The notes under the pieces were generated by a model, which ran no database searches, had not been told where the DNA came from, and saw nothing but the letters and a program-made list of their open reading frames with translations. From the NCBI GenBank assembly GCA_029975475.1, contig JARKPB010000008.1, positions 1,054,001 to 1,118,000 of the forward strand: DNA of 64,000 bases. The letters are read 5' to 3'. Shown here piece after piece: positions 17,948 to 28,425 of the stretch. Position numbers and translations under genes: made by a program. Position 1 is the first letter of the stretch. Each line of letters opens with the position of its first letter. This stretch comes from Anaerolineaceae bacterium. GTDB taxonomy: Bacteria; Chloroflexota; Anaerolineae; Anaerolineales; Anaerolineaceae.

Positions 17948-19665
17948 TCAGCCGCGAAAAAATCACTGAGCGATTGAAAGTTCCGCGCATCAATATGCCG
18001 GACGAAGTACGCGCCATTCGCGCGCGGATTATTCAATTTGTGTTGAATGCGGCTGCTTTAATTGGCGCACCGATATATTTTATCAACCTGTACACAGCCA
18101 TCTCGAACCGCAACATTATCGGAGCGGTCGTTTTCACCGTCAGTTATTTTGTGGTTGTCGCTCTGGCATTCGTTCGCTTCATCCCCTTCGAAGTCCGGGC
18201 GATGCTGACCGTATCCATCTTCATGCTGCTCGGGATCATCGAATCCATCCAGAACGGGCTTTCAGGCGGCGGGCGCAACATTTTACTGGCTTTTATTATT
18301 CTGGGCATCACCCTTATCAGCACCCGCGTGGGTATCGCAGCCTACATTATTGGGGTCATTACGCTGCTCGTTTCCGCGGTTGGGTTCTCAATGGGCTGGC
18401 TGGCTGTTCCGCCGATCGAAGTCAACGGCGGCTCAACCAACCCGCTGCAGTGGGCTTCAGCGATTTTGATGTTTTTGCTGCTTTCCTCCAGCGCAGCGGT
18501 TGCCCTGGCGACCTTACTGGGCGACTTAAACCGGATTTTGACCCGGCAGCAGGATTTGACCCAGCAGCTGCAGAGCGAGCGCGATCTGCTCGAGTCGCGC
18601 GTTGAAAGCCGTACAGCCGAGCTGCAGCGAAAAACTGCTCAGCTTGAAGCAGCCATGCGGACTGCGCGTGAAATCAGTATGATTCAGGATCCAGCCGTCT
18701 TGCTTCAGAACGCAGTGGATTTGATCCGCGAATATTTCAGTTTTTATCACGCCGGTATCTTCCTGGTGGATGAAAATAACGAATATGCGGTGCTCCGCGC
18801 TGCGACCGGAAAAGCGGGCGAGCAGATGATCGCTAACAAGCACCAGTTGAAAATTGGCATGGAAGGGATTGTCGGTTACGTGGTTTTTCGCGGTATTCCG
18901 CGCATTGCGCAGGAAGTCGAAGGCGACGCGGTTCACTTCAAGAACCCTTACCTGCCAGATACGCGTTCTGAAGTCGCCCTGCCGCTTCAGGTTGGCGGAA
19001 AGGTCATTGGCGCGCTGGATGTCCAAAGTGTTGAGGAAGGCGCCTTTCAGCAGGAAGATTTGCAGGTGCTGCAGTCCATCGCCGACCAACTGGCAGTGGC
19101 GATTGACAAAGCCCAGCTGGTCTCAAACCTGCAAGCCCAGATCAACCAGCTTGAGTCGGAATATCAGGCGTTTACGCGCCGATCCTGGCGGTATCACCTA
19201 AAGAAATCTTCCCGCCATTACGCGTTCCGGGTTGAGCAAAACCAACTGTTGACCGAATTCCCGATTCGACCAGAAGCCAGACGAGCCCTGGATCAGCATC
19301 AAATTATCCTGTCTACTTACGGCGAGGATGAGGAAGATAAGAAAGCCGCGCTGGCTGTCCCGATCCGGATGCGGGATGAGACCCTGGGTGTGATCAACCT
19401 GCGCTTTGATGCCCCATCCGTTCCAAAAGAGATTATTGATATGGTGGAAGTAACCACCAACCGCCTGGCGCTCGCGCTAGACAACGCCCGCCTGCTGGAA
19501 GACGTGCGCGAGCGCGCAGAACGAGAACGCCTGGTAACGGATATATCAGCCAGCGTCCGCGCCTCTACCGATATTGAAAAGATCTTAATGACCGCCGCGG
19601 AACAAATCGGGCAGAAGATGGGTGTCCGCGAGGTGCGCGTCCACTTAAAGAGTGAGAAATCATGA
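17944..19665 (+). CDS. six-TM GAF-domain membrane sensor, paralogue
   Basis: 573 residues with the same layout as its neighbour: about six membrane segments (residues 30-195), coiled coil (195-235), full GAF (about 238-392), a Trp-containing degenerate module (about 400-520, YQAFTRRSWRYH) and a terminal half GAF (about 528-568). The full GAF ends in SEVALPLQVGGKVIGALDVQS, typical of GAF beta strands. There is no kinase or other output domain. It overlaps the upstream gene by four bases. It most likely arose by tandem duplication and may form mixed oligomers with the other GAF proteins through the coiled coils; that is inference. Confidence 0.87.
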   Translation: MISREKITERLKVPRINMPDEVRAIRARIIQFVLNAAALIGAPIYFINLYTAISNRNIIGAVVFTVSYFVVVALAFVRFIPFEVRAMLTVSIFMLLGIIESIQNGLSGGGRNILLAFIILGITLISTRVGIAAYIIGVITLLVSAVGFSMGWLAVPPIEVNGGSTNPLQWASAILMFLLLSSSAAVALATLLGDLNRILTRQQDLTQQLQSERDLLESRVESRTAELQRKTAQLEAAMRTAREISMIQDPAVLLQNAVDLIREYFSFYHAGIFLVDENNEYAVLRAATGKAGEQMIANKHQLKIGMEGIVGYVVFRGIPRIAQEVEGDAVHFKNPYLPDTRSEVALPLQVGGKVIGALDVQSVEEGAFQQEDLQVLQSIADQLAVAIDKAQLVSNLQAQINQLESEYQAFTRRSWRYHLKKSSRHYAFRVEQNQLLTEFPIRPEARRALDQHQIILSTYGEDEEDKKAALAVPIRMRDETLGVINLRFDAPSVPKEIIDMVEVTTNRLALALDNARLLEDVRERAERERLVTDISASVRASTDIEKILMTAAEQIGQKMGVREVRVHLKSEKS

Positions 19666-19690
19666 GATGGATCATGGTGCCGGAGGGAAA

Positions 19691-22675
19691 ATGAGCCTTA
19701 CGCAAATTTCTGAGCCAGCTGGCGGATCCTTCACACCATCTACCGGGCGGATAGACCGCGATCGTTGGCTAACTTCGATTTCCGCGGTGCTCGGGATCAT
19801 CTCGCTAACTTTATTTATCATCCTGCTGTTCGCCACCATCCAGAATCCAATCTGGCAGATGTTTTTGCTGTCGGCGACATTTGCCACCTTATTTCTCACC
19901 TGCGCTTTCATTGGCACGCGCCTCTGGGCGGCATCTACGACGATCCGCGGAATCACCCTGATCGGGGTTGTATTTTTAGCGACCATGGTAGTCTCTACCA
20001 TCGTCCAGGACATCGGCATTCTGGTTTCGCTGATTGTGATCATCTTTACCATCATCATGGCCTCGACCGCCATGGCAAATCTCTACAGCGACCATATCAC
20101 CCTGGCCGGTCTGGTGGTAGCGATGATAAACGCCCTAACGGGCGTCCTGCTGCCGATTGATCAGGTTTCCTTCCCCGCCCTTACGCTGCTCACACCGGTC
20201 ATTCTGGCGGTCATCGTGATGATCTACATCGTCCTGATCGTGATTGAGTTCGTCTCGGCGACGATACGAATTAAATTGATCACAGTTTCACTGGCAATTG
20301 TTCTTTTCCCGCTGATTTTACTTTCATTCATTCAATCAGCCTTCCTCCAAAACGCGATTAGCGCCCAAAACCAGCAGGCTTTTCGGTTGGTCGGCGCGCA
20401 GGTAGCCCGCCGGGTGGATGATTTCATCAACGCCAACCTCACGCAATTGGAAAATCAGGCCGCTCTGCCGGTATATGCCCGCTATTTACAGCTGCCCAGC
20501 AATCAACGCAAAAACAGCCCTGAAGAAGCGGAAATTCGTTCCATTTTTACCTCGCTCGAAGCAGCTTCAACCAGTTACCGCCCCAGTTTCGCGATCTTGA
20601 ATTCATTTGGAATCAATATCTTTGATTCCAATCCCCTGTACCAGGGAAACCTGGAAGGTAACGCCCCTTATTTTTCGGAACCGGTACGAACAGGCAGAAC
20701 CTACTCTTCGCCGGTGGTATTTTCTTATAACGCGCCGTATATTTACTTCAGCACCCCGATCCGCAATGAGCGTTCTCAGATCATCGGCGTGCTGCGCATG
20801 CGCTATGACGCGCTGATCCTGCAGTCGCTCATGCAGGATTATGTCGGGATTATCGGCAGCCGATCCTACCCCGTTCTACTGGATGAAAACCTGATTCGGA
20901 TCGCCGACACCATCCGCCCCAACCTCCTTTACCGCAGCATGAAAACGCTGGATCAAAACACCGCGGCGCAGTTAACCGCTAACAAACAGGTTGACCCGGA
21001 TTTCAATCTGGCGGACCTGTCCAGCCCTCAGCCTGATGTTGTTGCCGCGATTGAAAATTTGACGATTACACCCTTTTTCAATACTGAATTTCATTCCGCC
21101 GGAAGCAAGCATACCGAGGCAGGAATTGTGGTGCGCACCAGTACAAAACCCTGGTATGTGTTGATCCTGCAGGAAACGACCGCGCAGGAATTAATCAGCC
21201 AGAATCAGCAAAAATTATCCACCGTAATCGCAGCGATCCTTGCTGGTATGGTTGGATTAATCACCGCGTTTTCATCCACGGTGTTCAGCCAGCCAATTCT
21301 AGATCTGGCGAACATCGCCCGCCGGGTTGCCGGCGGCGACCTGAGCGCCCGGGCGAAAATTCAAAGCGGTGATGAAGTTGGTGAACTGGGCACCACCTTT
21401 AACAGCATGACCACCCAGTTAAGCGAATTCATTACCGAACTGGAAGCCCGCGTTGAAGAGCGTACGCGAGAACTGGTGAAGCAGAACGAAGCGCTCATCT
21501 TCCGCTCGCGCCAGCTGCAAACCGTATCGGATGTTGCCCGCGGAGTCGCAACCGCGCAGGCGCTCGAATCCCTGCTGCTCTCCGTGACTCAGTTGATTAG
21601 CGAACGCTTCGGTTTCTACCACGTGGGTATTTTCCTCATTGATGAACGCAATGAATTCGCGGTCCTGCGGGCGGCAAACTCTGAAGGCGGCAGACGCATG
21701 CTCGCCCGACAGCACAAACTCAAAGTTGGACAGGTGGGTATTGTGGGTTATGTCACCGGCAAAGGTCAACCCCGCATCGCCACAGATGTTGGTGAGGACG
21801 CGGTATTCTTTAACAACCCGGATCTGCCGCTTACCCGCTCAGAAATGGCGCTGCCTTTACGCGCCGGCAACCTAGTCATTGGCGCGCTGGATGTGCAGAG
21901 CACCGAATCCAACGCTTTTCAGCCTGAAGATATCGAATTGTTCACCATTCTGGCCGACCAGGTGGCGATCGCGATTCAGAACAACCTCCTCTATGACGAA
22001 ACCCGCCGCGCGCTGGATGAAACCCAGCGCTTGTACCGGCAGTATTTGCAGCAGGAATGGGCTTCGGAACTGGCCGCGCGGCGAAAAACGCGCTTTGTTT
22101 ACTCGCAAATGGGCACAGCTCCGAGCGATCAGGATGTGCCTGAAATCAGCCGGGTGATTGAATACGGACAACTGTATATTGATTACCGGGAGGAAGAAAA
22201 CGAAGTCCGGTCGGTTCTGGCTCTGCCAATTAGCCTGCGCGGAGAAACCATCGGCGCCATTCTCATGCAGGAGAGCGCCGCGCAGAAACGAGAATGGAGC
22301 AGCGAGGAGATTCTTGCCGTTCAGAGCATCGCGGACCAGGTCGCTGTCGCGCTGGAAAACGCGCGTCTGTTTGAACAAACCGTCCGCCGCGCTGATCGAG
22401 AAAGAAAGGTGCTTGAAATTACCAGCAAGATCCGCTCTACCAACGATCCGCAAATGATGCTGCAGATCGCGGTCGAAGAATTGCAGCAGTCTTTGAAAGC
22501 CAGCCGGGCGCAAATATTACTGCAGATCCCTGAGGAATTATCCGGGGCGGTGGAGAACGGGAATAACGGTCATTTGCCTGAAGCTGAAATTTCCACAGCG
22601 TCAGCAGATACCGATGACGGAAAGACCCATGATGATGAAGACATCCCGTCTCCAGACCCAGACGTAAACAACTAG
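19691..22675 (+). CDS. membrane Cache-HAMP-GAF sensor without kinase domain
   Basis: About 994 residues. An N-terminal bundle of six or seven membrane segments (about residues 25-218) is followed by a Cache-like outer domain (about 220-500), another membrane segment, HAMP (about 528-582), coiled coil and a full GAF (about 615-770). Then come a Trp-containing degenerate module (about 778-892, YRQYLQQEWASEL) and a half GAF (about 902-944), with an acidic tail at the end. The frame opens at 19652 inside the preceding gene, but GGAGG four bases before the ATG at 19691 favours this start. It combines the multi-TM anchor of the two smaller paralogues with the Cache-HAMP arrangement of the 1437-residue protein. 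No catalytic output is present. Confidence 0.86.
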   Translation: MSLTQISEPAGGSFTPSTGRIDRDRWLTSISAVLGIISLTLFIILLFATIQNPIWQMFLLSATFATLFLTCAFIGTRLWAASTTIRGITLIGVVFLATMVVSTIVQDIGILVSLIVIIFTIIMASTAMANLYSDHITLAGLVVAMINALTGVLLPIDQVSFPALTLLTPVILAVIVMIYIVLIVIEFVSATIRIKLITVSLAIVLFPLILLSFIQSAFLQNAISAQNQQAFRLVGAQVARRVDDFINANLTQLENQAALPVYARYLQLPSNQRKNSPEEAEIRSIFTSLEAASTSYRPSFAILNSFGINIFDSNPLYQGNLEGNAPYFSEPVRTGRTYSSPVVFSYNAPYIYFSTPIRNERSQIIGVLRMRYDALILQSLMQDYVGIIGSRSYPVLLDENLIRIADTIRPNLLYRSMKTLDQNTAAQLTANKQVDPDFNLADLSSPQPDVVAAIENLTITPFFNTEFHSAGSKHTEAGIVVRTSTKPWYVLILQETTAQELISQNQQKLSTVIAAILAGMVGLITAFSSTVFSQPILDLANIARRVAGGDLSARAKIQSGDEVGELGTTFNSMTTQLSEFITELEARVEERTRELVKQNEALIFRSRQLQTVSDVARGVATAQALESLLLSVTQLISERFGFYHVGIFLIDERNEFAVLRAANSEGGRRMLARQHKLKVGQVGIVGYVTGKGQPRIATDVGEDAVFFNNPDLPLTRSEMALPLRAGNLVIGALDVQSTESNAFQPEDIELFTILADQVAIAIQNNLLYDETRRALDETQRLYRQYLQQEWASELAARRKTRFVYSQMGTAPSDQDVPEISRVIEYGQLYIDYREEENEVRSVLALPISLRGETIGAILMQESAAQKREWSSEEILAVQSIADQVAVALENARLFEQTVRRADRERKVLEITSKIRSTNDPQMMLQIAVEELQQSLKASRAQILLQIPEELSGAVENGNNGHLPEAEISTASADTDDGKTHDDEDIPSPDPDVNN

Positions 22676-22685
22676 CGAGGGAAAC

Positions 22686-23468
22686 ATGGCCTACGTAATT
22701 TCGATAGCCAATGAGAAGGGCGGAGTAGCCAAAACAACCACGACCGTTTCCCTGGGGGGAGCCATCGCTGAAGTTGGCCAACGTGTTCTGCTGATCGATC
22801 TGGATGCGCAGGCGAACATGAGCCTGGCGCTTGGATTTGAGCCCGGAAAAGTGGCGAACACGATCGTATCCGCTTTTCTGGAAAATAGACCGCTTTCAGC
22901 TCTCTGGCAGCCAAGTCAGGTTGAAAACCTGTCCGTGATCCCCTCGAATTCCGAGATGGGACTGGTGGAACGCATGCTGCCGACCCGGCCAGCTTATGAA
23001 GAGACCCTGCGGCGGGCGCTGCAGTCAGAGCCGATCCCGTTTGATTTCATTTTGATCGATTGTCCGCCGTTTTTAGGCGCGGTCACTTTTAACGCATTAA
23101 CCGCCTCAAATTTGTTAATTATGCCCACCCAGGCGGAATATTTTTCAATTTACGCCCTGCGCAATATGATGAGCCTGATTCGGCGAGTTCGAGCCAAAAG
23201 CAACCCGCGCTTGACCTACCGGCTGCTCTTAACCATGTTTGACCGCCGCAACCGCATTCACCGCACGATGAATGAGCAGCTGCATACAACTTTTGAATCG
23301 GGTGTGCTAACCAGCTTGATCGAAATTGATACCAAGCTGCGCGAAAGCCCAATCGCTGGTGTTCCAATTATGCTTCACGCGCCTAAGAGCCGTTCGTCCC
23401 TCCAGTACCGCGCTCTCGCCCAGGAGATTATAGATTATGTCAAAGAAACAGCTGCAGAACCGGCTTGA
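22686..23468 (+). CDS. ParA/MinD-family partitioning ATPase
   Basis: A 260-residue P-loop ATPase with the deviant Walker A motif NEKGGVAKTTTT near residue 9, switch region LLIDLDAQANMSLALG near 36 and Walker B region FILIDCPP near 120. Such proteins bind DNA or membrane in the ATP form and position plasmids, chromosomes, carboxysomes or chemoreceptor arrays. No parB gene or parS-like site is visible here. It overlaps the hybrid kinase gene by 32 bases and follows the GAF sensors by ten. It therefore probably belongs to the signalling system, perhaps placing the array in the cell, rather than to chromosome segregation. That role is inference. Confidence 0.88.
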   Translation: MAYVISIANEKGGVAKTTTTVSLGGAIAEVGQRVLLIDLDAQANMSLALGFEPGKVANTIVSAFLENRPLSALWQPSQVENLSVIPSNSEMGLVERMLPTRPAYEETLRRALQSEPIPFDFILIDCPPFLGAVTFNALTASNLLIMPTQAEYFSIYALRNMMSLIRRVRAKSNPRLTYRLLLTMFDRRNRIHRTMNEQLHTTFESGVLTSLIEIDTKLRESPIAGVPIMLHAPKSRSSLQYRALAQEIIDYVKETAAEPA

Positions 23469-26400
23469 AAACCTGTTCGTAACCTTAGAAGAACAGGTCC
23501 TCCCCCCGCCTGTCGCTGAAGCACCAGCGGCGCTTAGCTGGTCCTGGGAAGTCAACGCGCAGGGCATTTACACCCAGGTATCTCCCGAAGTCAGCGAAGC
23601 CCTGGGCTACCAGCCAGCGGAGTTCATCGGGAAACACTTTACGGATTTCAGCCTCCATCCTTCCTATGGTCCGAAAATCCAGAATTTGCTTGACCAGGAA
23701 TTGCTGCCCAACGAGATGGATGTCAGCCTGCGAAAAAGCGATGGGGAGTGGATTGGCGCCCGGCTGCACATCTTCCGGCAGCCAGGCAGCGACGGCTCAG
23801 CCGGTCTGCGCGGCTTTTTTCAGATCATTGATCAAGTCCCGTTTCAACCTGGCCCAGCGCCAGACAGCGCTGCCAGCCGGCAGCCGCTGCGCGCTGGCGG
23901 TCCGACGGTTCCAATTATCCAGTCCGCGACGGGCATCGCTTATGCCAACGGGAAATACATGCCCGCCCAACAGCTTTGGTCGCGGGCAGCGAAACGCGGT
24001 CTGGCGGCCAATGACCTAAGCATTCAGCAGGGCCACGCGAAAGAACCCGCCGCCATCGCGGTTCCGGTCAAGGTCCGCGAACAAACCGCAGGCATCCTGG
24101 AAATTGTGGATGACAACCGCTCCAGGGAATGGTCTGAGGATGACCGCCTGCTGGTCCAGGAAGTTGCCAACCAACTGGCGCTGGCCCTGGAAAATGCGCA
24201 GCTGTATGCCGCCGTCCAGCAGGAGCTGGGCGAAAGAATTCGCGCAGAACAGGAAATTTTGCAGCGTAACAAAGATCTGGCCAGCCTGAACCAGATTGGT
24301 CAGGAGCTTTCGCGGCTTACTGACACAGAGGAGATTTTTCGTCTGGTGTATTCCACGATTGGAAGCATCACCGATAACCGCAATCTGATCATCGCCCTGC
24401 AGGAGAAAAATTCCCCCCTGATCTCTTACCCGATTTATTGCGTGGATGGAAATCTGGAAGCGGTCGAGCCCACCCTGGCAGGAAACGGCCTGATCGAGTT
24501 CGCGCTCAAATCTACTGGAATCCTCTCGGTCAACAGCCGGGTTGAAGAAATCCTGCGTCGGGAAAATGTGTTAGAGCCAGCGCGGATCCCGCTGTCCCTG
24601 CTTGGGATCCCATTTACCATCGGCACGCGCGCGCGCGGTGTGGTGGTCATCCAGAACTTTGAGAAGGAAAACGCTTTTGAATCGCTTTCCGTCGATCTGA
24701 TTTCCACCATGATGGCGCAGGCCGCCACATCCCTGGAAAACGCTTACCTGTTTGCTGAAATTCGCTCCGCGCTTTCCACCCTTGAGACCAGAGAGCGCTA
24801 CCAGGCGAATGTCGCCCGCTCGGTAGCGGCGCTGACCCAGTCTGGCCTGAATGCGCTTCCGCTGGTACTTGAAAATCTGGCTGAAGCAGCCCAGGCGAAT
24901 CGGGTTTCTTTTGGACGCGCTGTTGAAGAAGACGGCAATGATTTCTGGCAAATTGAAGCCATCTATAAATCAGAGCGAAGCGAGGGTCATCTCCTCACCC
25001 TTCCGGTCCGCCTGATGATGGATGAATTTGCCGAGCTGTATCATCAAATTCATGAGACGGGCTTTTACAACGCTTCGGTTTTGAAAATGCCCAAGGGAGA
25101 GCGCGAGTTTTTCCTCTCCCTCAACACGGGTACTGTGCTGGCGCTGGCGATTTCCGGGGAACACGGAAAACCGCATATCCTTTTATTTGAAAATGCGCAG
25201 AAAGACCGCGAATGGCGGCGTGAGGAGATCAGCGTCTTACAGGTGGCCGCTGATGCGATCGCCAATACGCTGGTGCGCGAAGGACTGGTTGAGCAGATGC
25301 AATCCACGCTGGAAGAAACCGAAAATCTGTACGCAGCCAGCCATCGTCTGGCTCTGGCAGCCGATTTTCAGGAAATGGTGGCTGCCATCGCCACCGGTTT
25401 GCGCGTGGCGGCCATTAACCGCGGGATTCTTATCCTGTTTGATCACGATGCGGTCGGGAAGGTCAACCGTATGCACGTTGTTGCCAACTGGTATTCCGGT
25501 AAGGGAACACCGCCCCCGCCGGTTGGCACGGATTATATGCCGGCGATTTACCAGCAAATCTTCCTGGCTCCCAGCCCGGTGTTCATTGACAACCTGCAAG
25601 ACCCATCCGTGGAACGGGCTGTCAAGGACATCTTTTTACAGCAGCGCGTCGGCGCGATGGCTATTTTGCCGCTGTGGGCAGGGAAGCGCCAGCTCGGAGT
25701 GATGCTGCTGGAATCCGAAGAGCGGCATATCTTTACCAGCCGAGAGATCCGCTCCTTCCCTCCGCTGGTTGACCAGATGGCCACATCCGTGGATAACCTG
25801 CGGTTGTTTGAGCAGACCCAGCAAGCCCTGGCTGAAACAGAACAGCTTTATAAAATTACCAACGGCATTTCTCAGGCGCAAGACGCGCAGGACCTGGCCC
25901 GCCTGGTAGCCGAAAACATCCTGCCGCGCAACGCCGACCGCGTGACCCTCTTCGCGGTGACCAACGGTCCGGACGGGGAACCTTCGGATCTGGAAATAGT
26001 CGGCGGGGTTGATATTCGCGGAGAACAGGTGGTTCTTGGCGAGAAAATTCCCATCGCCAGTTTCCCCCTGGTGCGCTCGCTGGTCAGCGACACGCTCATG
26101 GTAGCGGATATCACCACCTATGAGGTTGATCAGGCCACGCGCCGAACCCTGCAGCAAATGAACATGAGCGCGATTTGTTTTGTGCCGCTGCGTTCAGGCG
26201 GGCGGCCAGTCGGTTTGCTCTTGATCTCATCCCGCCGGCCAGGCGAATTTGATAAAGACGAGATCCACCTCCTGCAAATTGTGGGTAACGGGATCACCGT
26301 CGCGCTCGAAAAACAAAAACTGCTGAGAGAAGCCCAGCGCCGCGCGCTTGAACTTCAAACGGCTGCCGAACTCGCCCGCGATACATCCAGCACCCTGGAG

Positions 26401-28413
26401 CTGGATGAACTGCTCAAACGCTTTGTCAATTCCGTCCGAGAGCGGTTTGGTTTCTATCATGTTTCGCTCTACCTGATGGATGAAAAAGGCAGCAACGCCG
26501 TTATCCGCGAAGCGACCGGAGACGCCGGCCGGGAGATGCGCGAAAAAGGGCACAAAGTCACCGTGGGCTCTCGCAGCGTGATTGGCAATGTGACCCAGCG
26601 CGGTTCCAGTGTCGTGGTGAATGATGTCAAAACTTCTCCGCTGTATACGCCGAACCCCTTGCTGCCGGAAGTTCGTTCAGAAATCGCCCTGCCCCTCAAA
26701 TCAGGCAAGAACATTATCGGCGTTCTGGATATTCAAAGCAATCAACGCAACGCATTTACCCAGGATGATGTGACCGTTCTTCAAATTCTGGCGGACCAGA
26801 TATCAATCGCGATTGAAAACGCGCGCGCTTATGAACTGTCGCAAAAAGCCTTTGAGGATATGAAAGAGGTGGACCGGATCAAGACGCAGTTCCTCGCCAA
26901 CATGTCGCACGAACTGCGTACACCTTTGAACTCGATTATTGGGTTCTCCAAGGTCATCCTCAAGGGTATTGACGGGCCAATCAATGACATCCAGAAACAG
27001 GACCTGACATCCATTTACAATTCCGGTCAACATCTGCTGAACCTGATCACAGATATTCTTGACCTGTCGAAACTGGAAGCGGGCAAGATGGAACTGCAGT
27101 TCACGGATGTGAATATTGGCGATCTGGTGACCAGCGTCATGTCAACCGCCGTTGGTTATGTGAAGGAAAAGCCGGTCAAGCTAATCCAGAATGTGCCCGC
27201 CAACCTGCCAATCGTCAAGGCCGACCAGACCCGCATCCGCCAGGTGCTCTTAAACTTCCTCTCGAACGCGGGCAAATTCACCGAAGAAGGCTCGATCACC
27301 GTCGAAGCGGAAGTGCTCAACCCGGACGGTAAAAAACCCGAAGTGATCGTAAAAGTGATTGATACCGGTCCGGGCATCGCCCAGCAGGATCAGGTCAAGC
27401 TTTTCCTGCCCTTCTCTCAGGTAGACGATTCCCCGACCCGCAAAACGGGGGGTACCGGGCTGGGTCTATCCATTTCACGGCAATTGATTGAAATGCACGG
27501 CGGACGGATTGGCCTGCTGTGGAGTGAACCGGGCAAAGGCAGCTGCTTCTATTTCACCCTGCCGTTGACAGTGATGAAAGAACAGGAATTGCCGCGTGAA
27601 GAGCCGATGCAGGAAAATGTGATTCTATGCATTGACGACGACCGCCAGGTGATCAGCCTGTATGAAAGGTACCTCGAACCGTATGGATATAACGTCGTCG
27701 CGCTGACCAATCCAAAAATGGCGGTCGAGCGGGCGCGCCAGCTGCAGCCGCTGGCCATCACCGTGGATGTGATGATGCCGGAAATGGACGGGTGGCAGGT
27801 GATGCACGAATTAAAGAACGATTATTTCACCCGCCAAATCCCGGTCATCGTCTGCAGCATTATGGAAGATCAGGAAAAAGGCTTCAGCCTTGGCGCGGCG
27901 GATTACCTGGTCAAACCATTTTTGCAGGAAGAATTGATCCTGGCGATTAACCGCCTGAATAAAGAAGGAAAAATTCAAGATATTCTGGTGATTGATGACA
28001 GCGAAGATGACCGCCGTCTGGCTCAAAAAATCCTTGAAAACGAAAAGCGCTTCCACGTCCGGCTGGCGAACAGCGGAAGAGAAGGATTGGAAGAAATAAA
28101 AACCGCCTGCCCGGACGCGGTCGTGCTGGACCTGTTCATGGAAGATATGGATGGTTTTCAGCTGCTGGAAGAGCTGCGCAGCGAAACACTGTACCGCAGC
28201 CTGCCGGTGATCATCCTCACCAGCGCGGATTTGACTCCGGAACAGCATAAAATGTTAAGCGAGTTCGGCAGTCAAATGCTGCAAAAAAGCGCATTGAAAG
28301 AAAAGGAATTGCTGCTCACCCTGAATGAAGCCCTGGCAAAGATTTCCCCATCCGCGCGGCGTCAGAATATGCACACCACCAAACCGCTGCCCGCAACGAA
28401 TTCTCTAAAATAA
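23437..28413 (+). CDS. multi-GAF hybrid histidine kinase with two receiver domains
   Basis: A soluble 1658-residue sensor kinase. Order: PAS (about 31-132), degenerate GAF (about 160-265), a series of full GAF domains (about 285-1125), HisKA with phospho-acceptor His1158 in ANMSHELRTPLNS, HATPase (about 1265-1380, DTGPGIAQQ and GGTGLGLSIS boxes), receiver 1 with Asp1444 and receiver 2 with Asp1565. No membrane segment is seen. The last GAF (FGFYHVSLYLMDEKG) is nearly identical in style to GAFs of the membrane sensors. This is the only protein of the block with kinase machinery, so it is the probable hub that reads the kinase-less GAF proteins. GGAG lies nine bases before the ATG, inside parA, showing coupling. 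Confidence 0.93.
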   Translation: MSKKQLQNRLENLFVTLEEQVLPPPVAEAPAALSWSWEVNAQGIYTQVSPEVSEALGYQPAEFIGKHFTDFSLHPSYGPKIQNLLDQELLPNEMDVSLRKSDGEWIGARLHIFRQPGSDGSAGLRGFFQIIDQVPFQPGPAPDSAASRQPLRAGGPTVPIIQSATGIAYANGKYMPAQQLWSRAAKRGLAANDLSIQQGHAKEPAAIAVPVKVREQTAGILEIVDDNRSREWSEDDRLLVQEVANQLALALENAQLYAAVQQELGERIRAEQEILQRNKDLASLNQIGQELSRLTDTEEIFRLVYSTIGSITDNRNLIIALQEKNSPLISYPIYCVDGNLEAVEPTLAGNGLIEFALKSTGILSVNSRVEEILRRENVLEPARIPLSLLGIPFTIGTRARGVVVIQNFEKENAFESLSVDLISTMMAQAATSLENAYLFAEIRSALSTLETRERYQANVARSVAALTQSGLNALPLVLENLAEAAQANRVSFGRAVEEDGNDFWQIEAIYKSERSEGHLLTLPVRLMMDEFAELYHQIHETGFYNASVLKMPKGEREFFLSLNTGTVLALAISGEHGKPHILLFENAQKDREWRREEISVLQVAADAIANTLVREGLVEQMQSTLEETENLYAASHRLALAADFQEMVAAIATGLRVAAINRGILILFDHDAVGKVNRMHVVANWYSGKGTPPPPVGTDYMPAIYQQIFLAPSPVFIDNLQDPSVERAVKDIFLQQRVGAMAILPLWAGKRQLGVMLLESEERHIFTSREIRSFPPLVDQMATSVDNLRLFEQTQQALAETEQLYKITNGISQAQDAQDLARLVAENILPRNADRVTLFAVTNGPDGEPSDLEIVGGVDIRGEQVVLGEKIPIASFPLVRSLVSDTLMVADITTYEVDQATRRTLQQMNMSAICFVPLRSGGRPVGLLLISSRRPGEFDKDEIHLLQIVGNGITVALEKQKLLREAQRRALELQTAAELARDTSSTLELDELLKRFVNSVRERFGFYHVSLYLMDEKGSNAVIREATGDAGREMREKGHKVTVGSRSVIGNVTQRGSSVVVNDVKTSPLYTPNPLLPEVRSEIALPLKSGKNIIGVLDIQSNQRNAFTQDDVTVLQILADQISIAIENARAYELSQKAFEDMKEVDRIKTQFLANMSHELRTPLNSIIGFSKVILKGIDGPINDIQKQDLTSIYNSGQHLLNLITDILDLSKLEAGKMELQFTDVNIGDLVTSVMSTAVGYVKEKPVKLIQNVPANLPIVKADQTRIRQVLLNFLSNAGKFTEEGSITVEAEVLNPDGKKPEVIVKVIDTGPGIAQQDQVKLFLPFSQVDDSPTRKTGGTGLGLSISRQLIEMHGGRIGLLWSEPGKGSCFYFTLPLTVMKEQELPREEPMQENVILCIDDDRQVISLYERYLEPYGYNVVALTNPKMAVERARQLQPLAITVDVMMPEMDGWQVMHELKNDYFTRQIPVIVCSIMEDQEKGFSLGAADYLVKPFLQEELILAINRLNKEGKIQDILVIDDSEDDRRLAQKILENEKRFHVRLANSGREGLEEIKTACPDAVVLDLFMEDMDGFQLLEELRSETLYRSLPVIILTSADLTPEQHKMLSEFGSQMLQKSALKEKELLLTLNEALAKISPSARRQNMHTTKPLPATNSLK

Positions 28414-28425
28414 CAAGAAGGATGA

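Noticed and set aside
22686-23468. ParA as sign of a replication origin or plasmid
   Set aside because: There is no parB, dnaA, repeat cluster or replication gene nearby, and the gene is coupled to signalling genes.
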